52,606 bases of DNA from Planctomycetota bacterium (GTDB lineage Bacteria > Planctomycetota > JAPUJT01), in assembly GCA_027296055.1 (NCBI GenBank), contig JAPUJT010000079.1:1-52606 (forward strand), written 5' to 3'. Below, piece after piece: positions 32,441-40,482 of the stretch. The stretch's first letter is position 1; each line of letters opens with the position of its first letter. The translations under genes were made by a program, and so were the position numbers. The notes under the pieces are model-generated. The model had not been told where the DNA came from, ran no database searches, and saw only the letters and a program-made list of their open reading frames with translations.

Positions 32441-32513
32441 AGCAACTTCCCCCATCAGTCCAGACGGCAAGTTCGAAGGCCACGCCCTTGCGGGCGATGA
32501 CGCGGAGGCTCTC

Positions 32514-35471
32514 GTGATCCGATCTAGATTACAGATCGTACTTTGCATGGGATCGGCCCTCACCACCCTCGGGATGATCGATCATCGGCCAGGCCCCCAG
32601 AGGCAGGCCAAGGTCGACGCACTTCCGATCGCCTTCGTGGCCAACGCGGGCCAGACCGACTCCCGTGTCCTCTATTCGGCCGAAGGCCCGGGATACGGGA
32701 TCTACTTCACGCGGAAGGGTGTCGTCTGCACCTTTACCCGTCAAACCGCGCCTCGAAACTCCAAGCCGGCATCGAATCGCCTATTCCTGGACAGGCCCGG
32801 AAGGGAAAAGAAGGAGGGTATAGCGCTCTCTCTCCTCTTCGAGGGGGGTCTCGATGATGTCACACCCTCGGGACAGGATCCGGCGCCGGGTCGATTCAGC
32901 TATTTCCGTGGGAACGACCGCGGAGAGTGGAGGACGGGGCTCTCTGCCTTTCGCACCGTGACCTATCCGAGCATCTGGTCCGGCGTGGACGGCGTCTTCC
33001 GGGGTGTGAAGGGCCGCCTGAAGTATGAGTTCATCGTGAGGCCGGGGACCGATGTCAAATCGATTCGACTCTCCTATGCGGGCGCAAAGGGACTGTCTCT
33101 CGACGACCGAGGCGGACTCCGGATCGAAACTCCCCTCGGGACGTTCACCGATGAGCCTCCCTTCAGCTATCAGGAGATCGGCGGGAGACAGGTTGCAGTG
33201 GAGAGCCGGTACGTTCTGCTCCCCGATCGAGACGGAAGACCGCATTTCGGCTTCGAGCTGGGAGACGGCTACGATCCGAACCGGCCTGTAGTCATCGATC
33301 CGGGGCTCATCTACTCCACCTTTCTCGGCGGAAGCCTCCGGGACACCGCTCTCGGCGGCGTAGCCGTGGACGCCGCGGGAAACATGTATGTCTGCGGATA
33401 CGCGGAGTCCCCAGGATTCCCCACGACGCTGGGGGCGTTCGACGCGACCCACAACGGATCCCGCGACGTCTTCCTGGCAAAGCTGGATCCGACCTCCTCG
33501 ACGCTGATCTATTCGACCTTCATAGGGGGGACCGAACTGGACCAGCCCTGGGGCATGACCATTGATTCCGCCGGGGCGGCCTACATCACCGGCTTGACCG
33601 GATCGTCCGACTACCCCACGACCCCGGGGGCGTTCGACACGACCTACAACGACGTCGGCTTCCTCGATGGGTTCGTGACGAAGGTCGATCCGACCGGTTC
33701 GATTCTCGAATACTCCACGTTCCTCGGAGGTAGCACGATCGACTCGGGGCGCGACGTAGTGGTCGACGGCGCGGGCTTTGCCTACGTCACCGGCTTTACC
33801 TGCTCTCCCGGATTCCCCGTGACGCCGGGCGCCTTCGACACGACCCACGACTTCGGGACCGACGGGTTCGTAGCCAAGCTGGATCCGGCGGGAGCGAACC
33901 TGATCTACTGCACCTTCCTCGGAGGCTCCGGGTTCATCGATCCCGGTCTCGACATAGCGATCGACTCCGCGGGCAATGCCGTGGTCACCGGTTGGACCGA
34001 TTCTCCGGATTTCCCCACGACGCCCGGGGCCTATCAGACGACCATCGTCGGAGAGCAAGACGCATACGTGACCATGCTCGATGCGACCGGCTCCAGCCTC
34101 ATCTACTCCACCCTGATCGGAGGCTCCGGCACCGACATCGGCAACAGGATCGATATCGACCCTGCGGGCAACGTGTACGTAGCGGGGGGAACCCGGTCGA
34201 CCGACTTCCCCACCACGCCAGGCGCCCTGGACACGACCTACAACGGGGATCCGAGGGACATCTTCGTGAGCAAGCTCGACCCGACGGGGAGCCTGCTCGT
34301 CTACTCCACATTTGTCGGGGGGGTGGGTAGGGACGAGCCTCTCGGCGGGGTGGTGGTCGGCGCCGATGGCAGCGTCTACGTCTCGGGCTTCACGCAATCG
34401 GCGGACTATCCCACGACCCCCACGGCATTCGATGACACCTACGGAGGCGGCGGCACGTTCACCGGAGACGCCTTCGTCTTCCGGCTGGATGAGGCGGGGG
34501 ACACCCTTCTCTATTCGACCTATCTCGGCGGAAGTGAGGGCGAGATCGCCTACGGCCTCGCGGTCGACGGTGAGGGGAATGTCTACCTCGCCGGGTCTGT
34601 CGAGTCGGTCGACTTTCCCACGACGGCAGGGGCGTTCGACACGATCCAGAACGGGGACGTGGACGCCTACGCCTCGAAGCTGTCGCTCCCAGGGAGCACT
34701 CCGCCTGGCCTGGGCAAGAAGGTGAGCCCCACAGACAGCACCACGGGCAAGAATCCGGTGGAGCTGACCTTCAGCGACATCACTTCGGGCGGCATCACCA
34801 GCGTCACGACATCTCCCGCAGGGGCGCCCCCGCCCACCGGGTTCAGGCTGGGCACGCCGCCGACCTACTACGAGATCACGACCACGGCGACCTTCTCAGG
34901 CGTCATCGAGATCTGCATCGACTACACCGACGTCGACTACGGCAACGAGTGCACCATGAAGGTTGCCCACTTCGAGGACACCGACTCCGATGGGATCCTG
35001 GACACCTGGGTCGACCTGCCGATCTCATCCCAGGACAAGATCAACGACATCATCTGCGCGGTCGCCAGCTCCCTCTCACCCTTCGCCCTCTTCGAGGCGG
35101 AGGACACGGACGGGGACGGCGTCCCGGATCTACTGGATCCGGATCCCCTGGTCGCCGGGGAGACGCTGGCCACTCTCGCGGGCGCGGCGAACCTTCTGGC
35201 GAACCAGGTCCGGGCCGTCGATCTATCCCTCTTCGACGCCCCCAACGCGAATGCGGCCGCCGGGAGGAGAAAGTCTCTCGCCAGCCGTCTGGAGAACGCC
35301 GGCAAGGCGGCCGCCGCGGGAGATCTCGAGGATGCCCTCGAGCTCCTGGAGGGGGTTCTCGGCAAGGTCGATGGACTCGACATCCAGGTGGACTGGACGG
35401 AGTCGTCTCCGGAGACTAGCGGTCTGGCGAGTCAGGTTCGACTGCTGATCGGAACGATCACCGGGCTGTGA
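32514..35471 (+). CDS. Large secreted SBBP-repeat protein
   Basis: A 985-residue protein from GTG at 32514, which has GGAGG 6 bases upstream. Residues 1-22 form a plausible signal peptide (RSRLQIVLCMGSALTTLGM). Residues about 35-265 are the N-terminal domain common to such proteins (FVANAGQTDSRVLYSAEGPG, FYFRGNDRGEWRTGL-like block, IDPGLIYSTFLGG at its end). Seven SBBP beta-propeller-like repeats follow. The C-terminal part has a domain with LGKKVSPTDSTTGKNPVEL, then EDTDGDGVPDLLDPDP (calcium-binding thrombospondin-3-like), and a helical end. Probably a cell-surface or secreted structural protein; no enzyme motif. Confidence 0.8.
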   Translation: MIRSRLQIVLCMGSALTTLGMIDHRPGPQRQAKVDALPIAFVANAGQTDSRVLYSAEGPGYGIYFTRKGVVCTFTRQTAPRNSKPASNRLFLDRPGREKKEGIALSLLFEGGLDDVTPSGQDPAPGRFSYFRGNDRGEWRTGLSAFRTVTYPSIWSGVDGVFRGVKGRLKYEFIVRPGTDVKSIRLSYAGAKGLSLDDRGGLRIETPLGTFTDEPPFSYQEIGGRQVAVESRYVLLPDRDGRPHFGFELGDGYDPNRPVVIDPGLIYSTFLGGSLRDTALGGVAVDAAGNMYVCGYAESPGFPTTLGAFDATHNGSRDVFLAKLDPTSSTLIYSTFIGGTELDQPWGMTIDSAGAAYITGLTGSSDYPTTPGAFDTTYNDVGFLDGFVTKVDPTGSILEYSTFLGGSTIDSGRDVVVDGAGFAYVTGFTCSPGFPVTPGAFDTTHDFGTDGFVAKLDPAGANLIYCTFLGGSGFIDPGLDIAIDSAGNAVVTGWTDSPDFPTTPGAYQTTIVGEQDAYVTMLDATGSSLIYSTLIGGSGTDIGNRIDIDPAGNVYVAGGTRSTDFPTTPGALDTTYNGDPRDIFVSKLDPTGSLLVYSTFVGGVGRDEPLGGVVVGADGSVYVSGFTQSADYPTTPTAFDDTYGGGGTFTGDAFVFRLDEAGDTLLYSTYLGGSEGEIAYGLAVDGEGNVYLAGSVESVDFPTTAGAFDTIQNGDVDAYASKLSLPGSTPPGLGKKVSPTDSTTGKNPVELTFSDITSGGITSVTTSPAGAPPPTGFRLGTPPTYYEITTTATFSGVIEICIDYTDVDYGNECTMKVAHFEDTDSDGILDTWVDLPISSQDKINDIICAVASSLSPFALFEAEDTDGDGVPDLLDPDPLVAGETLATLAGAANLLANQVRAVDLSLFDAPNANAAAGRRKSLASRLENAGKAAAAGDLEDALELLEGVLGKVDGLDIQVDWTESSPETSGLASQVRLLIGTITGL
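33309..34690 (+). repeat. Seven SBBP protein repeats
   Basis: Seven in-frame copies of about 65 residues. Each starts YSTFLGG-like, contains D-AGN-YV-G-T-S-DFPTTPGAFDTTYNG, and ends with V-KLDPTGS-L. Only the protein is clearly conserved; the DNA is diverged. Not a CRISPR array. Confidence 0.85.
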
Positions 35472-36299
35472 TCAAAAATCCAGGAGGGGTGCGTTCGGGA
35501 TGAGGCCCTTCTCGTGGGCCCGGCCGAGCAGGGAGGCAACCGCTCTCTTGCCCTTCTCGCCGAGATCGATCGTGTACGGGTTCACGTACATCTCCACGAA
35601 CCGGTCTCCCCGGTCCTGATCCACGCCGCGACCGAAGTCGAGGGCGTACGAGAGGGCCTCCTCACGATGATCGAGGGCATACTGGATGCTCTCGCGTATC
35701 AGTCCCGTCATCATGCACGCGTCCTCGCCTGACAGGTCGCGCCGGATCGCGTTGGCCCCCAGCGGGAGCGGCAGGTCCGTCTCCTCCAGCCACCACTCAC
35801 CGAGATCGATCACCTTGAAGAGTCCTTCGTCCCCGTAGGTCACCTGACCTTCATGGATCAAGACTCCGAAATCCGTCTCTCCGTCCAGCACGGATTTCCC
35901 CACCCGATCGAAGTGGACAAAGACCGGCTCGAACTCGGGCTGGTAAAGCCGCAGGGCCAGGTGGGCGGTCGTCTTCTCCCCAGGGATGGCGATCCTCTTC
36001 CCTGCAAGCTCCTCCGGTGATGCGGCCCTGGCCCCCACCACGAGCGGCCCGCACCCTTCCCCGAGGCTCGAGCCGACAGGGAGGATTCGATACCGGTCCT
36101 GGAGGTAAGCGTACGCGTGATACGAGATGGCCGTGATCTCGTACTTCCCTTCCTCGGCGCTCTGGTTCAGCGACTCGATGTCCGCCATGACGTGCCGTAC
36201 ACGAAGTCCCTCGCGTCGGACCTTCTCCTTCGCCAAGGCGTAGAACATGAAGGCGTCATCGGCGTCCGGGCTGTGTGCGATCGTGATCTCTCGTTCCAA
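35472..36299 (-). CDS. mqnD: 1,4-dihydroxy-6-naphthoate synthase / MqnA-MqnD family protein
   Basis: A 275-residue periplasmic-binding-protein-like enzyme of the futalosine menaquinone pathway. It opens HSPDADDAFMFYAL, parallel to the SPCPND-FIFYAL opening of MqnD. It then has ADIESLNQSAEEGKYEITAISYHAY, PVGSSLGEGCGPLVV, GETDFGVLIHEGQVTYGDEGL and LPLPLGANAIRRDL, close to the MqnD active-site blocks. MqnD cleaves cyclic dehypoxanthine futalosine to 1,4-dihydroxy-6-naphthoate. The DADDAF variation makes the exact MqnA/MqnD assignment slightly uncertain, but length favours MqnD. No other mqn gene is in the window. The stop abuts that of the SBBP gene. Confidence 0.8.
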   Translation of the reverse strand: MEREITIAHSPDADDAFMFYALAKEKVRREGLRVRHVMADIESLNQSAEEGKYEITAISYHAYAYLQDRYRILPVGSSLGEGCGPLVVGARAASPEELAGKRIAIPGEKTTAHLALRLYQPEFEPVFVHFDRVGKSVLDGETDFGVLIHEGQVTYGDEGLFKVIDLGEWWLEETDLPLPLGANAIRRDLSGEDACMMTGLIRESIQYALDHREEALSYALDFGRGVDQDRGDRFVEMYVNPYTIDLGEKGKRAVASLLGRAHEKGLIPNAPLLDF

Positions 36300-36314
36300 G
36301 GAGGGGCCTTCCTT

Positions 36315-37259
36315 TCAATCTACTTTCCGACATTCGACCGCATGGCCGTGCCAGATCACGCTTACCTGCTCCTGAGTCAAGCGTATCCTCCCGAGCGTGG
36401 GATCCAATATCTCGAACAGCCCCTCTTTCTTCCCCACATAGGCCACGGCGTGCCCCTCGCGCGGCGTCCTCGGATGGTCCACGAGCAGAACGGCCGGGGC
36501 TCTTAGCTCCAGCGGCGCCCCGTCGGGCCTCTCGACGGGGCGGCATTCGAAACCCATCCGATCCAGACCGTAGATCAGCTGCGCCATCGTCGTCCCCATA
36601 CGGGTGGTGCCGAGGTAATCCGCCATCGCCTTCTCCGTCCGCTCGATCCCGTAGAGCCGGACGATGTTCGCCGCGGACGCCGCGACGCAGCTCACTCCGC
36701 TCGTCTGCAGGATCACCCCGTCCTCGTCGACCAGCTCGACCAGCCGGGGAGCTATCGGGGCATTCAGGTTGTGTATCAGGAAATAGATCGATCCCACGAG
36801 GAGGGAGAAGGCGAACACGAGCTTCCACCTCCTCGGATCTCCAACCTTGAAGGAGGCCGAGGCCGAGAGGGAAGCCAGAAACGTCACGACACCGAGGAGG
36901 GCCGCCCAGAGGATCTGCTGCCCTCGCAGCTGAAACCATAGGGGCATGCTCCATCGCGTCGATATCTCCCAGCTCACCGCGACGTAGAAGATCGCGTACG
37001 CGGCCACGAGAGCGACCGGGGCGAGGAGGAAGGGCGCTCTCTTGAAGACCCTCCCGACCTTCAACAGATCCTCGGGAGAAGCCGATGGATCCCGTCTCAC
37101 GAGGCGCGCCGACTCGACGATCCCGGCGACGATGCCGATGATCATGGCTACGACGTTGCCGGTGATCGATACGGGATACATGCCGTCTCCACCCAGGACG
37201 AGCGCGTTGCTTTTTCCAGGATTCCCCCACCAGTCTTCACCCGGGGGGTTCGAAGTCAA
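36315..37259 (-). CDS. Integral membrane protein with C39-like cysteine peptidase domain
   Basis: A 314-residue protein. About four hydrophobic segments (around 30-50, 76-96, 114-132 and 148-165) precede a soluble papain-like domain. The domain has the C39 active-site arrangement: Gln185 and Cys191 in LQTSGVSCVAASAANIV, His270 in EGHAVAYVG and Asp286 in LDPTLG. C39 domains cleave leader peptides after double glycine in bacteriocin exporters, but here there is no ABC ATPase. The target is unknown. Four bases separate it from the nuclease gene and 15 from mqnD. Confidence 0.8.
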   Translation of the reverse strand: MTSNPPGEDWWGNPGKSNALVLGGDGMYPVSITGNVVAMIIGIVAGIVESARLVRRDPSASPEDLLKVGRVFKRAPFLLAPVALVAAYAIFYVAVSWEISTRWSMPLWFQLRGQQILWAALLGVVTFLASLSASASFKVGDPRRWKLVFAFSLLVGSIYFLIHNLNAPIAPRLVELVDEDGVILQTSGVSCVAASAANIVRLYGIERTEKAMADYLGTTRMGTTMAQLIYGLDRMGFECRPVERPDGAPLELRAPAVLLVDHPRTPREGHAVAYVGKKEGLFEILDPTLGRIRLTQEQVSVIWHGHAVECRKVD

Positions 37260-37263
37260 GGTG

Positions 37264-37716
37264 TTACCAGAGGGTCCGGTTTCGGGAGGGGGGCTTCCGC
37301 TTCCGGCGGTGGGGACTAACAGACGGTTCGAGACCGAAGAAGAGTCTCAGCCAATCTTCCAGCTCCTTGAGCCGAACTGCCTTGCCGGTGGAGTCGAGGT
37401 AGTTTTGCATGTTGGATGAAAAGCCGGGTCCATCGAAGACGACAAGCCCGGGGATCGGCCAGGCCTCGATGTCGCTGATCAGGGCGGGGACCTTCTCCTC
37501 CGCCGTCCCCTTCTTGGACTGGTACTTGCACTCGAGCCCGATCGACTTGCGCGTGGCGGGGTCCGTGGCCACGACGTCGATGTGTCGCTCAGCGCCCCAG
37601 AGCCGTCGGCCGACCTTGACCTCCTCGCGGGCGTCGAGCCCGAGTCGGCCGACGAGCTCGGTGACCTTCGTGCGGAGGCGCGTCCCGCTGGCCGGGGCTG
37701 TCTTTCGGCCCGGCAT
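37264..37716 (-). CDS. PD-(D/E)XK nuclease, probable restriction endonuclease
   Basis: A 150-residue small nuclease. The catalytic signature is HIDVV, then 12-13 residues, then GLECKYQSKKG, giving the Asp and Glu-X-Lys of the PD-(D/E)XK fold. A short N-terminal basic helix and a positively charged C-terminus (RRKRKPPSRNR) fit DNA binding. It lies 4 bases after an adenine methylase gene, which makes a compact type II restriction-modification pair the simplest reading. Its small size differs from DpnII-type enzymes (about 290 residues). A repair-type nuclease is the alternative. Confidence 0.7.
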   Translation of the reverse strand: MPGRKTAPASGTRLRTKVTELVGRLGLDAREEVKVGRRLWGAERHIDVVATDPATRKSIGLECKYQSKKGTAEEKVPALISDIEAWPIPGLVVFDGPGFSSNMQNYLDSTGKAVRLKELEDWLRLFFGLEPSVSPHRRKRKPPSRNRTLW

Positions 37717-37720
37717 CCGG

Positions 37721-38590
37721 TTACCCCTTTCCCGGAGCGTAGTTCATCACAACCAGCTCTCCGATCGCGCCTCGGCGGCGCCCGTTCGAGTTGATCGCCC
37801 TTCGAGCGGTCACACTCTTCAATCGAAAACCGCGATAGAGCTTGCGGATCAGCGGCGTGTCACTGTTCGAGAGCATCACCAGACACCCCTTCGCATCGAG
37901 CTCTCGAAAGATACCCGCGAGGCGTTCCTGCTCGGTCACCCCGAAGCCTCGCTCCGTGTATCCGGTGAAGCTTGCGGTACGCGACACCGGGTCATAGGGG
38001 GGATCGAAGTAGACGAACGCGCCGGCTCGGGCATCACGCAGGCAAGCCGAGAAGTCCCTGACCTCGAGTCGGACCTCCTGGAGCGCGGCGCTGGCTGCCC
38101 GGAACTGATCCTCCTTGAATATCCCTGGGTTCTTGTAGGACCCGATCGGCACGTTGAACTCACCTCGCGCGTTCACGCGGTAGAGCCCGTTGTAGCATGT
38201 CTTGTTCAGGTAGATGAGACGGGCCGATCGGGCCACTGGAGAGAGCCTCCCCAGAGACCGACCTCGTACGCCGTAATAATGTTCGCGTCCGTGCCGGGCC
38301 TTGTGCTGACGGAGCCGACGGATCAGCCCCTCGACATCATCGCGGACGTCCTCGTAGCAGCGGATCAGCTCCTTGTTGTTGTCCGAGACTGTTGCCCGAA
38401 GCCCGGCGAATCGCTCCCGGAGGTCGAAGAAGACGGCGGCACTCCCCACGAACGGCTCGAGGTAGCGCTCGATCTTCCTCGGGTAGAGGGAAGCGAACTG
38501 CGAGAGGAGCTGTCCCTTCCCTCCCGCCCACTTCAGAAACGGCCCCGCCCGCTTCAGCCGCTCTGATGGACCAGCGTCTGCAGTATTCAT
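37721..38590 (-). CDS. DNA adenine methylase, Dam/DpnM family
   Basis: A 289-residue N6-adenine methyltransferase of the alpha class. AdoMet motif I is FLKWAGGKGQLL near residue 20, YLEPFVGSAAVFF follows, and the catalytic motif IV is YFDPPYDP. LNKTCYNGLYRVNARGEFNVPIG is the family's substrate-loop block (residues about 130-152). Dam-family enzymes usually modify GATC, but the target here is not provable. The ATG at 38590 overlaps the thyX stop (TGATG). It pairs with the nuclease gene that follows. Confidence 0.9.
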   Translation of the reverse strand: MNTADAGPSERLKRAGPFLKWAGGKGQLLSQFASLYPRKIERYLEPFVGSAAVFFDLRERFAGLRATVSDNNKELIRCYEDVRDDVEGLIRRLRQHKARHGREHYYGVRGRSLGRLSPVARSARLIYLNKTCYNGLYRVNARGEFNVPIGSYKNPGIFKEDQFRAASAALQEVRLEVRDFSACLRDARAGAFVYFDPPYDPVSRTASFTGYTERGFGVTEQERLAGIFRELDAKGCLVMLSNSDTPLIRKLYRGFRLKSVTARRAINSNGRRRGAIGELVVMNYAPGKG

Positions 38591-40203
38591 CAGATGATGC
38601 GCTTGTATTCCGGCAGGTCCTGGTTCCAGACCGGGACGCCACAGTACCGGTCTCCCTCCGGGCAGTACGGCTTCTTTGGCGCCATCGACCGCAACCCGCA
38701 CGGCGGAAGGAGATATTGTCCGATCCGAGGGTTGATGTCGCGAATCTGCATCGCCTCGTTGAGGGACGCCCTCCAGATCTCCTCCTGGGCGTTGAAACAG
38801 AGACGCATCGTCAGCTTGTGGTGCAGATGGAGCAGATCCGCCGACTCGGTGAACCGGATCGCCGTGGCGTTCGGCAGGAGATACGCGGCAAATTCGTCAG
38901 AGACTCCCATCTTGCGGAGGCGATTGAAGGCATCCCAGGTTCGATCCATCACATCCCTGTAGGTTCGATGCGACACCTCGTCCATCGAGACGAGGGGCGG
39001 CGTGATCACGTCCGGCACATCCGAGAGGTGGGCGAGGAGAATCGGCCGTGATGCCGGCGTCATCCGGTGACGCTGGTCCTGAGAATCGGCCGTGTGGGAG
39101 AGCTTCTTCTGGAACGTGTAGGCGGGGTGGTGCAGAGCCCGCATCACCTTGGAGTGCGTCCCGAGCGTCAAGGATTCTCCGAGATACGGGTTGCGAGAAG
39201 GGTCCAGGACGATCCGGATCGCCTCATCATCGGAGAGCGCATCGGACGGGGCCCCCAGGACCTCCCGGACCGCGCGCGCCAGCACTTCCTCGTTACGGAC
39301 CTTGTAGTCGATCAGCTTCGAGACCCGACCGTCCAGCTCTCGATCGAACTCCTCGACGAACTTCTTTTGCGTGGAACCGTTACGGCCGGCCCTGACCGCC
39401 TCGAACGAGGCGTGCTCCAGCGTGCCTTCGAACGGGAGAGGCCCCTCGAGGATCGTCTCGAAGAGGGGGTCGATTTCGAGAAGGGCATCGACCATCTTCC
39501 CCACGACCAGCTTCTGCTCGAGCGGTGCGTCGTACTGCTCGCAGATGCGCCAGTAGCGCATCAGGGTGAGCGAAGAGATCGTGTGGTAGAGGTAGGCGTG
39601 GGTCGCCACCGGAAGGACGTAGCGAGCGATCTCCTGGGCCTTCTTCTGGATATCCTTCGCGGGCCCTTTGGTGCCCGGACGAATCGAGGGTCGCCGGGAG
39701 GGGAATCGACGGAAATAGTCGGCCGCCGCCCCGGGGTTAAGTTGCTCGATCAGGCGCTGGTAGGCCTCCATCTGGAGGGCCACCGTCTCCTGGTAGAGCG
39801 TTAGCGCCGGTCCCTCCAGGGGTGGGATGGCGACAGCGTCCGGCTTGACCTCCACATAGCGCTGCGAGACCTGCTCGCTGTTGTAGAACTCGTGGGAGTG
39901 GAGGAACGTCCAGAGGAACTGTCGGGAGACTCTGTCGAGGGAAAACTGGATGTGTGCATGCTGCAAGGTCGTGTGATGCCCGGCCTTGTAGATGCTCTTC
40001 GCGATCCGATCCCGAGTCGCCACCCGGCGGCTCTTCTTGGCGGGATCGTCCAGCGTGTCGCCCGAGGTCTCCGCAGGACTGATGATCCCCTTGGAGGAAT
40101 AACACGTGCGCGCCGTCGCCACCGCGTTCTCGTAAGGGCGCGCGAAGACGTTGACGATGCGGACCTCGGGCTCACCGGATACGAACGATGTGATGGATGA
40201 CAT
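38590..40203 (-). CDS. thyX: Long two-domain flavin-dependent thymidylate synthase
   Basis: Makes dTMP from dUMP using FAD, NADPH and methylenetetrahydrofolate. At 537 residues it is about twice the usual ThyX (about 220-250) and appears to hold two ThyX-like domains. The first has FYNSEQVSQRYVEV, the SxxEQxSxRY part of the signature, but HSHE in place of RHR. The second has SHTADSQDQRHRMTPASRP, keeping RHR but not the EQxSxRY part. The active sites may be formed jointly. The ATG at 40203 has GGGGGGTG upstream; a GTG at 40215 is possible. No thyA is visible. Confidence 0.85.
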   Translation of the reverse strand: MSSITSFVSGEPEVRIVNVFARPYENAVATARTCYSSKGIISPAETSGDTLDDPAKKSRRVATRDRIAKSIYKAGHHTTLQHAHIQFSLDRVSRQFLWTFLHSHEFYNSEQVSQRYVEVKPDAVAIPPLEGPALTLYQETVALQMEAYQRLIEQLNPGAAADYFRRFPSRRPSIRPGTKGPAKDIQKKAQEIARYVLPVATHAYLYHTISSLTLMRYWRICEQYDAPLEQKLVVGKMVDALLEIDPLFETILEGPLPFEGTLEHASFEAVRAGRNGSTQKKFVEEFDRELDGRVSKLIDYKVRNEEVLARAVREVLGAPSDALSDDEAIRIVLDPSRNPYLGESLTLGTHSKVMRALHHPAYTFQKKLSHTADSQDQRHRMTPASRPILLAHLSDVPDVITPPLVSMDEVSHRTYRDVMDRTWDAFNRLRKMGVSDEFAAYLLPNATAIRFTESADLLHLHHKLTMRLCFNAQEEIWRASLNEAMQIRDINPRIGQYLLPPCGLRSMAPKKPYCPEGDRYCGVPVWNQDLPEYKRII

Positions 40204-40205
40204 TT

Positions 40206-40225
40206 CACCCCCCACCGAAGGGGTG
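40206..40225 (-). promoter_or_regulatory. Possible hairpin covering the thyX ribosome binding site
   Basis: On the minus strand CACCCC, loop TTCGGTGG, GGGGTG. A 6-bp perfect stem would pair the G-run used as the thyX Shine-Dalgarno sequence. Functional relevance is speculative. Confidence 0.25.
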
Positions 40226-40375
40226 TTGGTGGAATGCTCCCGGATTGTCCGAGAAGCGTGAGACCGTGAAACCGTAAGACAGGGACCTTCCCCCGGTCTC
40301 GCCTGGCCGGAGGGTTCGCATCATACCGCCAGGCTCCGACAAAGCCCCGCGAAAACCGCGCTCCAAAACACCACC

Positions 40376-40404
40376 TTGCACGGGCAGGGTCCTATGGATA
40401 GGAT
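40376..40404 (+). promoter_or_regulatory. Weak putative promoter of the transglutaminase-like gene
   Basis: TTGCAC (40376-40381), a 17-base spacer and TAGGAT (40399-40404), about 80 bases from the ATG in the divergent region with thyX. The match is limited (3/6 and 4/6). Confidence 0.3.
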
Positions 40405-40482
40405 TCCGGCGTGCCCTCACGGGTGGAATTCCACATAGATCCCGAGCCGGCCCCGAGTCCGCGTCTCGCGTAGGAGAACCTC

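Noticed and set aside
33309..34690. Regularly spaced repeats that might suggest CRISPR
   Set aside because: The periodicity is about 195 bases in a coding frame and conserved at the protein level (SBBP repeats), with no identical short repeats.
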